NCBI GenBank assembly: GCA_004431415.1
Contig: QPMI01000408.1
Coordinates: forward strand, 558,001 to 622,000
Direction of reading: 5' to 3'
DNA from: Cyanophora paradoxa
Taxonomy: Eukaryota > Glaucocystophyceae > Cyanophorales > Cyanophoraceae
DNA: 64,000 nucleotides
Of the stretch, positions 1-14,600 are shown piece after piece. Each line of letters begins with the position of its first letter. The stretch's first letter is position 1. The notes below the pieces were generated by a model. It ran no database searches, was not told the origin of the DNA, and was given only the letters and a program-made list of their open reading frames with translations. Made by a program: the position numbers and the translations under genes.

Positions 1-799
1 TCTCGGCTCCCCCGTCCCCGCTCGCCTCGCGCCGGCCAGCACGACCTACTGGAACTTCTTCCAGAGGATCCTCGTCACACCATCATTCGCCAGCGCGTCC
101 CCGGGACCTAGCGAGGCCGCCGCTGATCACGACCTGGTGCGCTGCGAGATCTTTGTGCCAGCCCTTCATGCGCGGCGTTACTCGATCGTGACGCGCGGTT
201 CCCAGCCAGATTTTACAACCGTGGATGACGGTGATCAGGGCCCTGGCCTACCCGCAACCGGGCACGCGCCCTTGTACACGAGCGAGGGCGAGGTGCGAAA
301 CCGAAGCCACGCGGTCGTGTGTCGCGCTCCCGCGGCGCGCTGACGCAACCGCACAGCTCCTAGTATCGATTCCCATCTCTGGCGTCTGGCCCGATGCAGA
401 TCAGACTGCCCTACTCGAGGAGCTCTTTTGGACGAACAAGCACCCGTCGGTGCGTGGAGTTCGCGCGCGCGAGAGGCTTCCCCTTTTCCGCTCGAGTAGT
501 TTCCTGCAATCTCGTGTTGCAATTGGGTATCGTTTGACATGACCCAGCTGCTTTCAAAAGATTGCAACAATAACGCTTCCTGAAGATATTGGGTGGCCTC
601 TTATGCCTCCCCGATATAATACGAAGCCACACGCACATTTATTCGCTTACTTTAAAGTTCTTGTCACCCTTTTTTTTTCTATGCGGCCTTGCATCATTTG
701 AATGGGTCCGCGCGGCAGGACGGGGACGTCACCCTGGTGTCGTATCAAACGAGGCTTACAGGCCCACAAGTCATCCAGTGGTCCGCGAGCGATATTCGG

Positions 800-2292
800 A
801 TGCACTGTCTTCGAATCTCAACGCACCGACGCGCGCGCTCAGGCTGAAGAAGAGGCGCCTGGTCGCGAAGATGGGCCTGACGGCCGACGTCGCCAACGCG
901 CTTTTCGAGGCCTTCGACGCGGACACGAAGCCCTCCGTGCGTCGCCCTCGCCTCTTTACTACCGGCGCGGCACGCTCAGACGCGCACTCGCGCAGGACGC
1001 GGCGGTCGAAGAGCTCTCGTCGGCGTCAGGCTTGACCGTTGGGGACGTTATCTCCTTCTTCTCGAAGATGCGCACGCTCTCCATCGGATCGGCGATCTCT
1101 CCGGGCAGCATCCGCACCGCCCGCGGCCGGAAATTGGTCCGCTCTTTGTGCCGCATTTACATTAAATTGTCGCCCACGAGCTCTCTCCCTCGCAGGAGGA
1201 TTTCTTCGCGAAGCAGCAGACGCCAACGGTGCGCTCGAATTTTTTCTAGCGAGGATGCTGTCCGGGGGGCGCGCCGCTGACGCCTGCGGCAGAACGAGGA
1301 AGTGAAGTATATCGCCAAGGCTGTCGGCATCAGCAAGTTCGAGGCCATCAACTGGTTCCGGCAGGTGCGCACGGGCTGCCGGGGTCGTCTTCTCCCCCTC
1401 CCTTGCGCCCCCGCTGAGTGCCCCTCCCAGAGGCGCAAGCTGCCGCACATCGCCCCGGGAAAGCTGGCGGAAGCCGACGAGGCGACGTTGGAGACGTTCA
1501 TCTCGGTAGCCGCCTCCGGCGCGGGGGGAAAGGTGCGAGGGTACCCGTCCGTCAGCGCCCCCTCCGCCTGATTTGCGAAACAGGTCCCGACGACATTCAA
1601 GCCCTTCAAGTACGGGAACAAGCTCGCGCCTATCGAGTCCAAGGCGTCGGACGCTGAGGGCGAGGGCGAGGGCGAGGAGGCGGATGAGGTGGACGACGAG
1701 AACAGGCCGTGGACCCGGGAGGAGAAGCAGCAGGCGATGCGACAGTATATGCGGGAGGAGGACGACGACGACTTCCTCGGCCCCAGGAGCGCCCGCGCGC
1801 GGAGGCCACGGGCGGGTGCGGACAGCGAGTCGAGTGCCGGTCGGCGGCCGGGAAGCTTCCGCGTGCGGGACGACGCCCAGCCCGCAGCTTCGACCGCAGC
1901 GAGTGGCGCGGCCCCGCAAGAGAGGACGGCGGCGCGAGGCGGTTCGGGCGTAGCGGGCCTCAGCGGTTCTCTGGAGGAAGGAGCAGGGACACCCAGAGCT
2001 TTGGGACTGAAGTCGGACAGCAAAGTGGCGATAGCTCCACGCGCCCGTCTCAAGGCGAGCGAGGAGGCAACGGTCGAAGCAGCTGGGGCGAGGAACGTGG
2101 GGGCGCGACAGAGATTCGCGTGGCGGGCGCAGTTTCGGCGGTCGCAGCTTTGGCGGGCGGGCACCGACTGGGCGGGGCGGAGGTCCTCGCAGCAGCGAGC
2201 GTGGGAGACGTCCGGCATTGGAAGGTGGCTGGGGTCGGGCAGTCCGCCCAGCACCCAGCAAGCCATCCGCTGGCGACGACTTTGAATGGTAA
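800..2292 (+). pseudogene. Tandem-homeodomain gene, left copy, frame broken
   Basis: Same gene as at 4461-5956. The exons for both homeodomain-like blocks are intact. In the last exon, one C is missing near 1886 and one G near 2098 relative to the right copy, so the Gly/Arg-rich tail is read out of frame between these points. A third length difference near 1544 falls inside an intron and is harmless. Because all the changes lie in homopolymer runs, sequencing or consensus error is as likely as real decay; I label it a pseudogene only for what the given bases encode. Confidence 0.55.
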
Positions 2293-3153
2293 CCGCATTT
2301 TTTAGCCGTAGGAGCCAGGCAAGTGTTATTTTCAATAGGAACGACGAAAATATATTTAGGAGTCTGTGATTTCAAGTGCAATCGAGACAATCAATTTCAA
2401 CATTTTGACTGATCACGTCTACTTACTTGTGGCACACTCGCTGGCCCAGAGTCACTGAGTTAGATCATGCCCATGCATATGAGATTGAGGTTCTAATGAA
2501 TGAGACTGAGAGCCGCGGGCCGGACTCCGGGATCTGGAGCCGCTACAGCATGCACAGGTATTACGTAATTACTCAGTAAGACAGACAGTGACCGGTGACT
2601 CAGTGACCACCCGGCCTGGCACCCGACCAGTACACTGTGACAAGGACAGACTGGAGCGCTAGATGCAGGCAATCACTTGCCATTGGCCACTGCGCCACGG
2701 CGGCACGTACCAGGCCCTGAGGTCCTGGTGATCGGTACCAGGCCCTGACTCAGTGAGATGGACATCATGGCATGGGCCCCGGAGCCATGCCAGAATCAAG
2801 ATCACGATCAGCGCTAGCATGCGCAATTACGATAACGATCAGCTAGATCAAGCTCAGCTCAGGCCAGGGAGCTAAGAATTTAAGATTACATCCATAGCTA
2901 TAGCTATAACTACGACAGGGGCGATTATAACAACTGTTGAACAGGCACATCATGGCTCCGGTCACCGGGTATACGTAGGCATGATGGCATGATGGCAACA
3001 GGCACATACCAATGGCATGATGTGCCGGCGCCGCGGCGCCCAAATCGGTACTCAGAATACCGATTTACCGAAACCCAAAATACCAAATCCCCACATAAAC
3101 CCCCACTGTATTGTACACGAGCGAGCAACAATCTAACTATGGAACAGCCAAGC
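2293..3153. other. Non-coding spacer, left copy (also 5957-6816)
   Basis: No supported gene. It holds many short self-complementary words and direct repeats: two copies of a GTACCAGGCCCTGA-like word near 2708-2750, a catgatggcatgatgg stretch near 2980, an inverted CGGTA-type repeat near 3045-3070, and CTATAGCTATAG-like words near 2893. It separates the 3' ends of the homeodomain gene and the MYST gene, which are convergent, so it presumably contains both terminators. The matching region of the right copy is 5957-6816. Confidence 0.6.
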
Positions 3154-3533
3154 TCAAAGCCATCTTTTGTCGTCCTTTGGAGGTGGTGTCCACTCTAAAC
3201 AATCAGGGTTCACTGATGCCACTTGCCGGCCCCCTTTGCAGTGCTCCTCAATGACCTGCAAAGCATACATGCATCAGCCAAGAAAAAAACAATTCTCCAA
3301 GTTTTAAAAAAAAAGAACAGACTTGTTTTGATACAGATACGATGTGCTGGCCCTTGTGGTATTTGATGAGGCCCAGTTTCTGCACATAAAAGAAGAAAAT
3401 GCTCAGCTCATCCTCAGAATAAGTAAACGCAAAAACCAACTACCTGCAAAGTCTGAACAATATCCTCTGTCTTGAAGCTCGTCTTTTCGCTGAGGTCCTT
3501 GATGGATACAGACTCAACTTTCTGCACAACTGT
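3154..3533 (-). pseudogene. Orphan 3' fragment of the MYST acetyltransferase gene
   Basis: Duplicate of the last three exons of the MYST gene (VESVSIKDLSEKTSFKTED.., LGLIKYHKGQHIVSV.., VIEEHCKGG..). The fragment begins at the base where the intact gene has its splice acceptor, and the upstream exons are absent; 3534-3661 is unrelated sequence. It cannot encode the catalytic domain. One substitution relative to the right copy (GTT for GTG, valine) is silent. Confidence 0.85.
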
Positions 3534-3661
3534 TCCACTTTTTTCCTTGATGGATACAGACTGGGCCCGGCGCCCGGTCGGGAGCTCCTTGCTTCCCGAT
3601 CGGCGACGTGCGCGATTGCGCCTGCTCCGACCCAGCGCGTGCTTCTCAAGCGGCGGTCCCT
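3534..3661. other. Duplication junction
   Basis: Short unique segment between the two copies. It repeats the 19-base word tccttgatggatacagact (3546-3564), which is also present in the MYST exon about 50 bases earlier (near 3496). Such a direct repeat at the junction could mark the recombination or repair event that made the duplication. Confidence 0.6.
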
Positions 3662-4460
3662 TCTCGGCTCCCCCGTCCCCGCTCGCCTCGCGCCGGCCAG
3701 CACGACCTACTGGAACTTCTTCCAGAGGATCCTCGTCACACCATCATTCGCCAGCGCGTCCCCGGGACCTAGCGAGGCCGCCGCTGATCACGACCTGGTG
3801 CGCTGCGAGATCTTTGTGCCAGCCCTTCATGCGCGGCGTTACTCGATCGTGACGCGCGGTTCCCAGCCAGATTTTACAACCGTGGATGACGGTGATCAGG
3901 GCCCTGGCCTACCCGCAACCGGGCACGCGCCCTTGTACACGAGCGAGGGCGAGGTGCGAAACCGAAGCCACGCGGTCGTGTGTCGCGCTCCCGCGGCGCG
4001 CTGACGCAACCGCACAGCTCCTAGTATCGATTCCCATCTCTGGCGTCTGGCCCGATGCAGATCAGACTGCCCTACTCGAGGAGCTCTTTTGGACGAACAA
4101 GCACCCGTCGGTGCGTGGAGTTCGCGCGCGCGAGAGGCTTCCCCTTTTCCGCTCGAGTAGTTTCCTGCAATCTCGTGTTGCAATTGGGTATCGTTTGACA
4201 TGACCCAGCTGCTTTCAAAAGATTGCAACAATAACGCTTCCTGAAGATATTGGGTGGCCTCTTATGCCTCCCCGATATAATACGAAGCCACACGCACATT
4301 TATTCGCTTACTTTAAAGTTCTTGTCACCCTTTTTTTTTCTATGCGGCCTTGCATCATTTGAATGGGTCCGCGCGGCAGGACGGGGACGTCACCCTGGTG
4401 TCGTATCAAACGAGGCTTACAGGCCCACAAGTCATCCAGTGGTCCGCGAGCGATATTCGG

Positions 4461-5956
4461 ATGCACTGTCTTCGAATCTCAACGCACCGACGCGCGCGCT
4501 CAGGCTGAAGAAGAGGCGCCTGGTCGCGAAGATGGGCCTGACGGCCGACGTCGCCAACGCGCTTTTCGAGGCCTTCGACGCGGACACGAAGCCCTCCGTG
4601 CGTCGCCCTCGCCTCTTTACTACCGGCGCGGCACGCTCAGACGCGCACTCGCGCAGGACGCGGCGGTCGAAGAGCTCTCGTCGGCGTCAGGCTTGACCGT
4701 TGGGGACGTTATCTCCTTCTTCTCGAAGATGCGCACGCTCTCCATCGGATCGGCGATCTCTCCGGGCAGCATCCGCACCGCCCGCGGCCGGAAATTGGTC
4801 CGCTCTTTGTGCCGCATTTACATTAAATTGTCGCCCACGAGCTCTCTCCCTCGCAGGAGGATTTCTTCGCGAAGCAGCAGACGCCAACGGTGCGCTCGAA
4901 TTTTTTCTAGCGAGGATGCTGTCCGGGGGGCGCGCCGCTGACGCCTGCGGCAGAACGAGGAAGTGAAGTATATCGCCAAGGCTGTCGGCATCAGCAAGTT
5001 CGAGGCCATCAACTGGTTCCGGCAGGTGCGCACGGGCTGCCGGGGTCGTCTTCTCCCCCTCCCTTGCGCCCCCGCTGAGTGCCCCTCCCAGAGGCGCAAG
5101 CTGCCGCACATCGCCCCGGGAAAGCTGGCGGAAGCCGACGAGGCGACGTTGGAGACGTTCATCTCGGTAGCCGCCTCCGGCGCGGGGGGAAAGGTGCGAG
5201 GGTACCCCGTCCGTCAGCGCCCCCTCCGCCTGATTTGCGAAACAGGTCCCGACGACATTCAAGCCCTTCAAGTACGGGAACAAGCTCGCGCCTATCGAGT
5301 CCAAGGCGTCGGACGCTGAGGGCGAGGGCGAGGGCGAGGAGGCGGATGAGGTGGACGACGAGAACAGGCCGTGGACCCGGGAGGAGAAGCAGCAGGCGAT
5401 GCGACAGTATATGCGGGAGGAGGACGACGACGACTTCCTCGGCCCCAGGAGCGCCCGCGCGCGGAGGCCACGGGCGGGTGCGGACAGCGAGTCGAGTGCC
5501 GGTCGGCGGCCGGGAAGCTTCCGCGTGCGGGACGACGCCCAGCCCCGCAGCTTCGACCGCAGCGAGTGGCGCGGCCCCGCAAGAGAGGACGGCGGCGCGA
5601 GGCGGTTCGGGCGTAGCGGGCCTCAGCGGTTCTCTGGAGGAAGGAGCAGGGACACCCAGAGCTTTGGGACTGAAGTCGGACAGCAAAGTGGCGATAGCTC
5701 CACGCGCCCGTCTCAAGGCGAGCGAGGAGGCAACGGTCGAAGCAGCTGGGGCGAGGAACGTGGGGGGCGCGACAGAGATTCGCGTGGCGGGCGCAGTTTC
5801 GGCGGTCGCAGCTTTGGCGGGCGGGCACCGACTGGGCGGGGCGGAGGTCCTCGCAGCAGCGAGCGTGGGAGACGTCCGGCATTGGAAGGTGGCTGGGGTC
5901 GGGCAGTCCGCCCAGCACCCAGCAAGCCATCCGCTGGCGACGACTTTGAATGGTAA
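4461..5956 (+). CDS. Tandem homeodomain-like protein with Gly/Arg-rich tail
   Basis: After splicing short GT..AG introns I read two homeodomain-like units. The first has a helix-1 region TADVANALFEAF and a helix-3 region GLTVGDVISFFSKMR. The second has EDFFAKQQTPT joined to NEEVKYIAKAVGISKFEA and then INWFRQ joined across an intron to RRK, the classic WFxxRR recognition-helix pattern. An acidic linker (DEVDDENRPW) and an RGG/SFGGR-rich tail ending DDFEW follow, with TAA at 5954-5956. Homeodomains bind DNA, and RGG tails often bind RNA. The layout recalls plant OCP3-type proteins, but that is only a suggestion. The 5' end is unresolved: the frame stays open upstream without a convincing ATG, and the first in-frame ATG near the domain is at 4532. 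Confidence 0.6.
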
Positions 5957-6816
5957 CCGCATTTTTTAGCCGTAGGAGCCAGGCAAGTGTTATTTTCAAT
6001 AGGAACGACGAAAATATATTTAGGAGTCTGTGATTTCAAGTGCAATCGAGACAATCAATTTCAACATTTTGACTGATCACGTCTACTTACTTGTGGCACA
6101 CTCGCTGGCCCAGAGTCACTGAGTTAGATCATGCCCATGCATATGAGATTGAGGTTCTAATGAATGAGACTGAGAGCCGCGGGCCGGACTCCGGGATCTG
6201 GAGCCGCTACAGCATGCACAGGTATTACGTAATTACTCAGTAAGACAGACAGTGACCGGTGACTCAGTGACCACCCGGCCTGGCACCCGACCAGTACACT
6301 GTGACAAGGACAGACTGGAGCGCTAGATGCAGGCAATCACTTGCCATTGGCCACTGCGCCACGGCGGCACGTACCAGGCCCTGAGGTCCTGGTGATCGGT
6401 ACCAGGCCCTGACTCAGTGAGATGGACATCATGGCATGGGCCCGGAGCCATGCCAGAATCAAGATCACGATCAGCGCTAGCATGCGCAATTACGATAACG
6501 ATCAGCTAGATCAAGCTCAGCTCAGGCCAGGGAGCTAAGAATTTAAGATTACATCCATAGCTATAGCTATAACTACGACAGGGGCGATTATAACAACTGT
6601 TGAACAGGCACATCATGGCTCCGGTCACCGGGTATACGTAGGCATGATGGCATGATGGCAACAGGCACATACCAATGGCATGATGTGCCGGCGCCGCGGC
6701 GCCCAAATCGGTACTCAGAATACCGATTTACCGAAACCCAAAATACCAAATCCCCACATAAACCCCCACTGTATTGTACACGAGCGAGCAACAATCTAAC
6801 TATGGAACAGCCAAGC

Positions 6817-9032
<2,216 letters not shown>

Positions 9033-9247
9033 CGCGCCGAGCGAGCCTCGCTGCGGGTGGCGTGGGCCGTGCCGCGGCCCGTGCGACCGACTGGGGTACA
9101 GAACAAGACCGACCAGAAATACCTGCCGGGCGCCCGCAGCAAGGCGCCTACAATTCGTAGCTAAGCGAACCGTACGTAGCTAGCTAAGCTGAATAACCCT
9201 TCCTAGCAAACCGTAGCTAGCTAGCTAGCTGAGTAGCCGTCCTGTAG

Positions 9248-10959
9248 ATGGCGGACGCGTCCAGGGACGCCCCCGCCGCCGCAGCTGCGCCCGAGGCGGC
9301 AACAGATAGCAGGCGGCCGAGCGGAGCGCACGGAGGGGTCGACGGGCCGGCGGGAGGCGGCAGGCGGCCGAGCGGTGGGACGGTTGCTCCGGGAGCTGAT
9401 GGGGGCCGGCGGCCGAGCGGCGGGACGGTCGCTACGGGAGCTGATGGCGGGGAGTCTCTCGCCAGGCGCCTGGAGCAGGAAATCGCTGCACGGAAACTCG
9501 CGGAAGAGACCGCTCAACGAGCGGAGCGGTGGATAATCACCGAAAGGCGTGTACGGCAGCAAGTTGAGGAGGAATACGCCAAGAAGATCGCCGCGCTAGA
9601 GGCTCAAGTCTTCAGGTCAGGCGCTCGGCGCCCACCGAGTGGCCTACCTCGCCGCCCTAAGGCTCGGGTCTTCAGGTCGCTGCGATCGGAGGAAGTTCTG
9701 CGCGAGGCGTCGGAGCTGGAGGAGGAGCTGGATGCGCTGCGAGCGCTGAAGGCTGGGGTGGGCAGCCTGGAGGAAATCAAGGTCATGTGGGATCAGGTAA
9801 TTGACAGGCGGACAGGCGCATAAATCCTTACCTGACGCGCGTCAACAGCACAAATCCGGAGGGACCGCCCTAGAGCGGGAGCGCGAGGAGCTCGCTCGGC
9901 AACGAGACGATTTGGAAAGGAGAGAGGAGGCTCTAGCAGAGAATATGAAGAGGACCGAGATGGCGCTGTCGAAGAGATACGAGGACCGCGAGGCTCAGCG
10001 GTTTAGGGAGGCTGACGAGCTCGCCCGCCGGGCCATTGAGCAGGTCTGTTCTCACTGATTCTGAATGCCCTTATTCCCTGAAGGCGCCCGAATAGGGGCT
10101 TCGAAAGTCGGAAGAGCGAGTGGCTCGACTATCGTCAGAGTTGGAAACGGAATCTTCGGCCCGAAGGGACGCAGAGATGGAGGCGAATGGCATGCGACAG
10201 AGGGCTTTGGCGGCCGAGCAGCGGGAGCAGGCCGCGGTCCTAGCACTCAACGAGCTTCGGAGCCAGGTATTTAGCCTGGAACCTGTTGTTCATCAAACCG
10301 ATCACGGTCGTTTGTTCAGCTTGCAATTCTAGAGTCGCAGCGCGCATCAGCAGTGGAGCTGCAAAGACTTCGTGACGAGGTTGGATTTGTCGTGGCCCCA
10401 GATGGAGCTTCGTCTTAGCTGGGCGCAGGTGGAGATTTCACGGGTTCGATCCGAGCTTGAACTACGCGTTAAATATATGGAGGCGAACCGCAGTAGAGTG
10501 CGTCCTTGCTAATGTCTGGGTGCGAGGCGAACTGCTCATGTCCCTTATCTCCAGCTTGAGGACGAAATAGGGAGGATGCGGGCAGAGCTACAGCTTGCAA
10601 GGCACGATTCAGCTCGAAAATCGGATCAAGTGAAGGTGCTGGCTGAGCAAATCACTCAACTCACACGACGGGTGGATGGCGAGCGCATCGGCCTTGCACA
10701 AGATCTGAATCGTCTTCTGGTGTGTGCCGCCTGGCGAAGCGTGTGAGCGGAGAGGCCGCAAACAATGATCTCTTGCGTGCAGGATGCTGTGCGCGAGGAC
10801 GGGGACGCACCCTTGATCAAATCCCGCAGCCGGCGAGAGCGTATGGTTAGCCCTCAAATGGAACCACATCCAGCTTCGAACAACCTCCAGCCGCAGCACC
10901 TTCCTAACATCATCGGCAGCGCCCCTGCACGCCTTCGCCATGGTCAGCTTCCAGCCTAG
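9248..10959 (+). CDS. Coiled-coil protein, function unknown
   Basis: Starts at ATG 9248 with an Ala/Pro/Gly-rich head holding repeated RRPSGGTV-like units, then becomes a long heptad-rich coil: LARRLEQEIAARKLAEETAQ.., ALEREREELARQRDDLER.., ERVARLSSELETESSARRD.., LEDEIGRMRAELQLARHD... Six or so exons join in frame through introns of about 50 nt plus one candidate of only 22 nt at 10380-10401. The tail is Pro-rich and ends GQLPA with TAG at 10957-10959. No enzymatic domain or known family was recognised. A structural or scaffold role is plausible but only inferred. It is divergent from the MYST gene, with about 215 bases between start codons. Confidence 0.75.
10380..10401 (+). other. Candidate 22-nt intron
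   Basis: GT at 10380 and AG at 10401 enclose 22 nt. Removing it joins ..LQRLRDE to MELRLSWAQVE.. in phase, giving an unbroken coiled coil; keeping it leads to a TAG stop within about 15 codons in a shifted frame. Twenty-two is not a multiple of three, so the frame demands either removal or a sequencing error. Confidence 0.5.
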
Positions 10960-11683
10960 TCCAGGGCGCAGCCCAGCCTTCAGCTTTGCCCCGTTGTACG
11001 TCTTTGATTGTGATAACGATTAGAGGTTGGAAGCTAGATTGGGCGTCTTTGATTGCGATTACGACTAGAGGCTACGGTCTGGCCGAGAGAAACAGCGGCG
11101 CAAGGGGTGGGGGTGGAAGGGGGGGGGGGAAGGGAAGGGGGGGGGGGGGCGGGGTCGGGGAGGGGGGTGCGTTGCAACCCCCTTCCTGCCTTGCCGGACC
11201 CAACTGTGCCTAAGCTTCAGGGGGTCAGGGGGGCCCGGGGCGCATTGCTCTCCTAAGGGGGCAACTCAGGGCCCGGCGGCCCCGCGGGCTAGTTTGCTGG
11301 TGGGCTGGGCCGGTGCCCGGCCGGCGGCCTGCGCATGCGGCAGTGGTGCATGCACAGTGTACTTTGCGCATGCAATTGTAGTTGCGGTTCAATTCGTGTC
11401 AACTGAAAATGCGTTTAACTGCCGCCAGGCTGATCATGAATTCCAAATTCGCTCAATTCAAATCACAAGTTAAAGCCGAGACAGCAAGATCGAAAGCTTC
11501 CTGTACCCCTACCAGGGTTCCCGCCACAGCGGCTTTGCGCAATCTGCAGCTCAGCTGGCGCAGCTAAAGCAGCACTGCGCGAATCAGCATCTACGCGAGC
11601 GCGAACTGTCACCTTTGGCAGCTGTCACCTCGGAGGAGAACGCGCACTCACTGGTGCCACTTCGTGGCGTAGTTGCGTGAACC
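10960..11683. other. Spacer with G-run and direct repeat
   Basis: No gene supported. It contains a direct repeat of a cgtctttgattg(t/c)gat(a/t)acga word near 11001 and 11046, then an extremely G-rich stretch (about 11100-11165) with several runs of six or more G, and a GC-rich block followed by TGCA/GCATGC words near 11330-11375. The SMC1 promoter should lie at the right end. Confidence 0.6.
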
Positions 11684-14600
11684 ATGGGGCGCATAGTGCG
11701 CCTGGAGATTTCCGACTTCAAGAGCTATGCGGGCCACCAGATTGTTGGACCGTGCGTGTTGCCCCCCAGATCAGCTCCTCGGCGACTCACAAGGTCGCAT
11801 GCGCAGCTTCCGTAACTTTACGTGCATCATCGGCCCGAATGGCGCGGGTGCGCAGCGCTGTCAAGGCGCGCACCTGCGCTAGCGAGCTAACGTACGTGCA
11901 GGCAAGTCCAACCTCATGGAAGCGATTGTGCGATGGCTTTCTGGCGCCGCACGCCACCACATGTTATCTGAATTATGGCGACGCAGAGTTTCGTACTTGG
12001 CGTTCGGTCCCGAGATCTGCGGAGTACGAATCTTAAGGACCTCATCTTTTGCCGCGACGGCGATACAGTCGGGAAGCGAAAGGCCTTCGTTAAGCTTGTC
12101 TACGAGAATGACGATGGCGAGGAGTTGCACTTTACTCGCACCATCACAGCCTCAGGCCAGACTCAGTACTCCATTGGGAACACAGCTGTAACTTGGGACG
12201 AGTACGACGGAAAGCTCCGTCAGCAGCAGATTCTGGTGAAAGCACGTAATTTCCTTGTTTTCCAGGTGCTCCTATTCCACAGTATTTCTCGACGGGGCTG
12301 GCACACATGCTGAAGCTGGGGCAGGGAGACGTAGAGTCTATCGCACAGAAGAACCCCAAGGAGCTAACAAATCTCTTCGAGCAAATTTCAGGCTCTGAAG
12401 AACTGAAGAAGAAGTACGAGGAGGTAAGCAAGGAGCTGTCTTGCATCTGTGCCCAAAAGTAAAACTTGCGTGCCCAGGCTCTTGAGGCGAAAGACAAGGC
12501 GGAGCAAAATACTTCGTTCGCATTCAGCAAGAAGAAAGGCGTGACGGCAGAACGAAAGCAGTACAAGGAACAGAAGGAGGAGGCTGAACGCTATCACCGC
12601 CTTCAAGACGAAGTGGTGTGTGCCCGTTCTGCAGCATTTTTTGTTTTTTCATTTTCTCTGTGCAGGCGGACAAAAAGCTCCAGCTCTTTCTGTTCGAACT
12701 TCACTTTATCGACCAGGCTCTGAAGAAAGAGACATCGGCACTCTCGAATCTCAACAAGGAGCTCTCTGAGGCTGAGACGCGAGCGACGGCATCCCAGGAG
12801 CACCTCAAGGAGAAGAAGAAGGCTCAAGCGACTCTACAGAAGGAGGTTCTGAAAATAGAAAAATCGAGTGCAGCTGTTCGGAGCGAACTTGAGTCCAAGG
12901 TGTGTGCTCGGATGCTATTTTGTCGAAACATTCTCATCATATTCTCTTCAGCGCCCAGAGCTGGAGAAAATCAGGCAGGGAAGCTCTCGCCTCGAGCAGA
13001 AGATCGAGACCAACAAGCGCAGCCGCGAGCGAATCCAGGAAGATCTTGAGAATCAGACTGCGGTGAGGTTCCTCGGCCATCAATACCATCTCAGCTCTCT
13101 AAAGACTTTGCACAGGAAGTGAAAAAGCTTGAGGATGATCTGGACATCATTGTGCAGCAGCTCGAGGATATGGCTTCCGAGGCATCGCAAGGAACGCTGC
13201 AGACGATGGACAAAGAGCTCGAGGAGTACAGTCGGCTGTTCGCAGATTTGTGCTGCTCCCCTTTTTCAGTCCTCTAAGCGAGCTTTGCAGGAAGGAGGAG
13301 CTTGTGAACAAGACAGCGACAGATCAGGCGGCACTAGGCGAAAAGAATCGCATGCAGAAGACAGATAAGGACGACCTGGAAGCTAAACGGATTAAATTGC
13401 AAAGTTTGGAGGTAACTCCTATTCGATTATTCTTTCTTTTGCCGACTCTTCCTTTACCCAGCGACAAGTGGCCGACATGATGAAAACCCAAGCGACCTAC
13501 GAGCGGGATCGTGAAGAGACGGAGGCCAAGATGACTGCAACATCCGAAAGAATTTCTCAGCTTAAAAAGGAACGCCAAGATCTTGTCAGCAAGTTCCAGC
13601 AGACCAAGTGTGTTTCCTTGCTCATGGTCGTGTCTGGTTTGACTTAGTGACTTCGTTTCAGAGCGAAGAGGGATGAGCTCACCGCCCATCTGAAGAGCCT
13701 GGATGAACAACTTGCCCAACTGAAGAATTTGCGCCGCGAAACTGACAAAGAAAAGGATATGACAGAGACTGTTGCCACCTTGGTGCGATTTTTTCTCACA
13801 TGCTCGTCACAGTGACTGATGTGCATGTAGCGTCGACTCTTCCCAGCAGTCCATGGTCGACTGTCGGACCTGTGCAAGCCGAGCCAGCGGAAGTACAACC
13901 GTGCAGCAACCGTGGTCATGGGAAAGAACATGGATTCGGTCGTCGTTGAGACCGAGGCTGTTGCTCGGGACTGCATGAAGGTGTATTCTTTAAGAGTTGT
14001 TTTCAGTCATGCTATGTTTGTCCTAACCACGTTTCTAGTACTTGAAAGACCAGCAGAAGCCTCCGATGACTTTCCTACCTCTGGACACCCTCCGAAATAA
14101 GGCGATTGACGAGGGATTGCGTCAGCTTGGCGGAACCACGAAGCTTCTTGTCGACATTTTGACGTATCCTTTTTGCGGCAGCTCGGTTACTTCCAGCCTG
14201 CAGTGCTTACGTCTTGACTTCCAGGACTTCCTCAGGTTTGAATTGCAATACCAGAAGGCCGTCGTGTATGCTGTGGGCAATACCGTTGTCTTTGACACCC
14301 TTGATGAAGCTCGAAGACTGGCGTTCCGGCCAGAGCAGCGCCTGAAGGGTGCACAGAGTTTGTTGTGTGCTATTTACATAAGATATACTGACTGTCATGA
14401 TACAGCTGTCACACTAGATGGGGTGCAGATCAACAAATCCGGCATCATGACTGGTGGGAGCTCGGGCGGCAGTGATCGCTGGGATGAGAAGGAGGCTCAG
14501 ACTCTCAAAGAGAAAAGGGATACTTGCGCGAAGGAGCTTCACGAACTCAACCGCAGTATCAGTTTCGAAGAACAGGCAGCGAAGCTCCAGAATGACGTTG

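Larger units (their letters stand above)
1..3533. repeat. Left copy of a 3.66-kb-offset tandem duplication
   Basis: Base by base this stretch matches 3662-7196 with an offset of 3661-3664. The differences I could find are single-base length changes in C or G runs (near 1544, 1886, 2098 and 2776) and one substitution near 3516, which is synonymous in the MYST reading frame. The copy holds the homeodomain gene, a non-coding spacer and the last exons of the MYST gene. Its left end lies outside the window. Homology stops right at a MYST splice acceptor (3533). Such near identity means either a very recent duplication or an assembly artefact. Confidence 0.95.

Noticed and set aside
1026-2390. 454-codon minus-strand frame across the homeodomain gene
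   Set aside because: Antisense shadow of the homeodomain exons; Arg/Pro-rich with no domain.
10438-10452. T-loop-like word gggttcgatccgag
   Set aside because: It lies inside a coding exon of the coiled-coil gene and has no cloverleaf around it.
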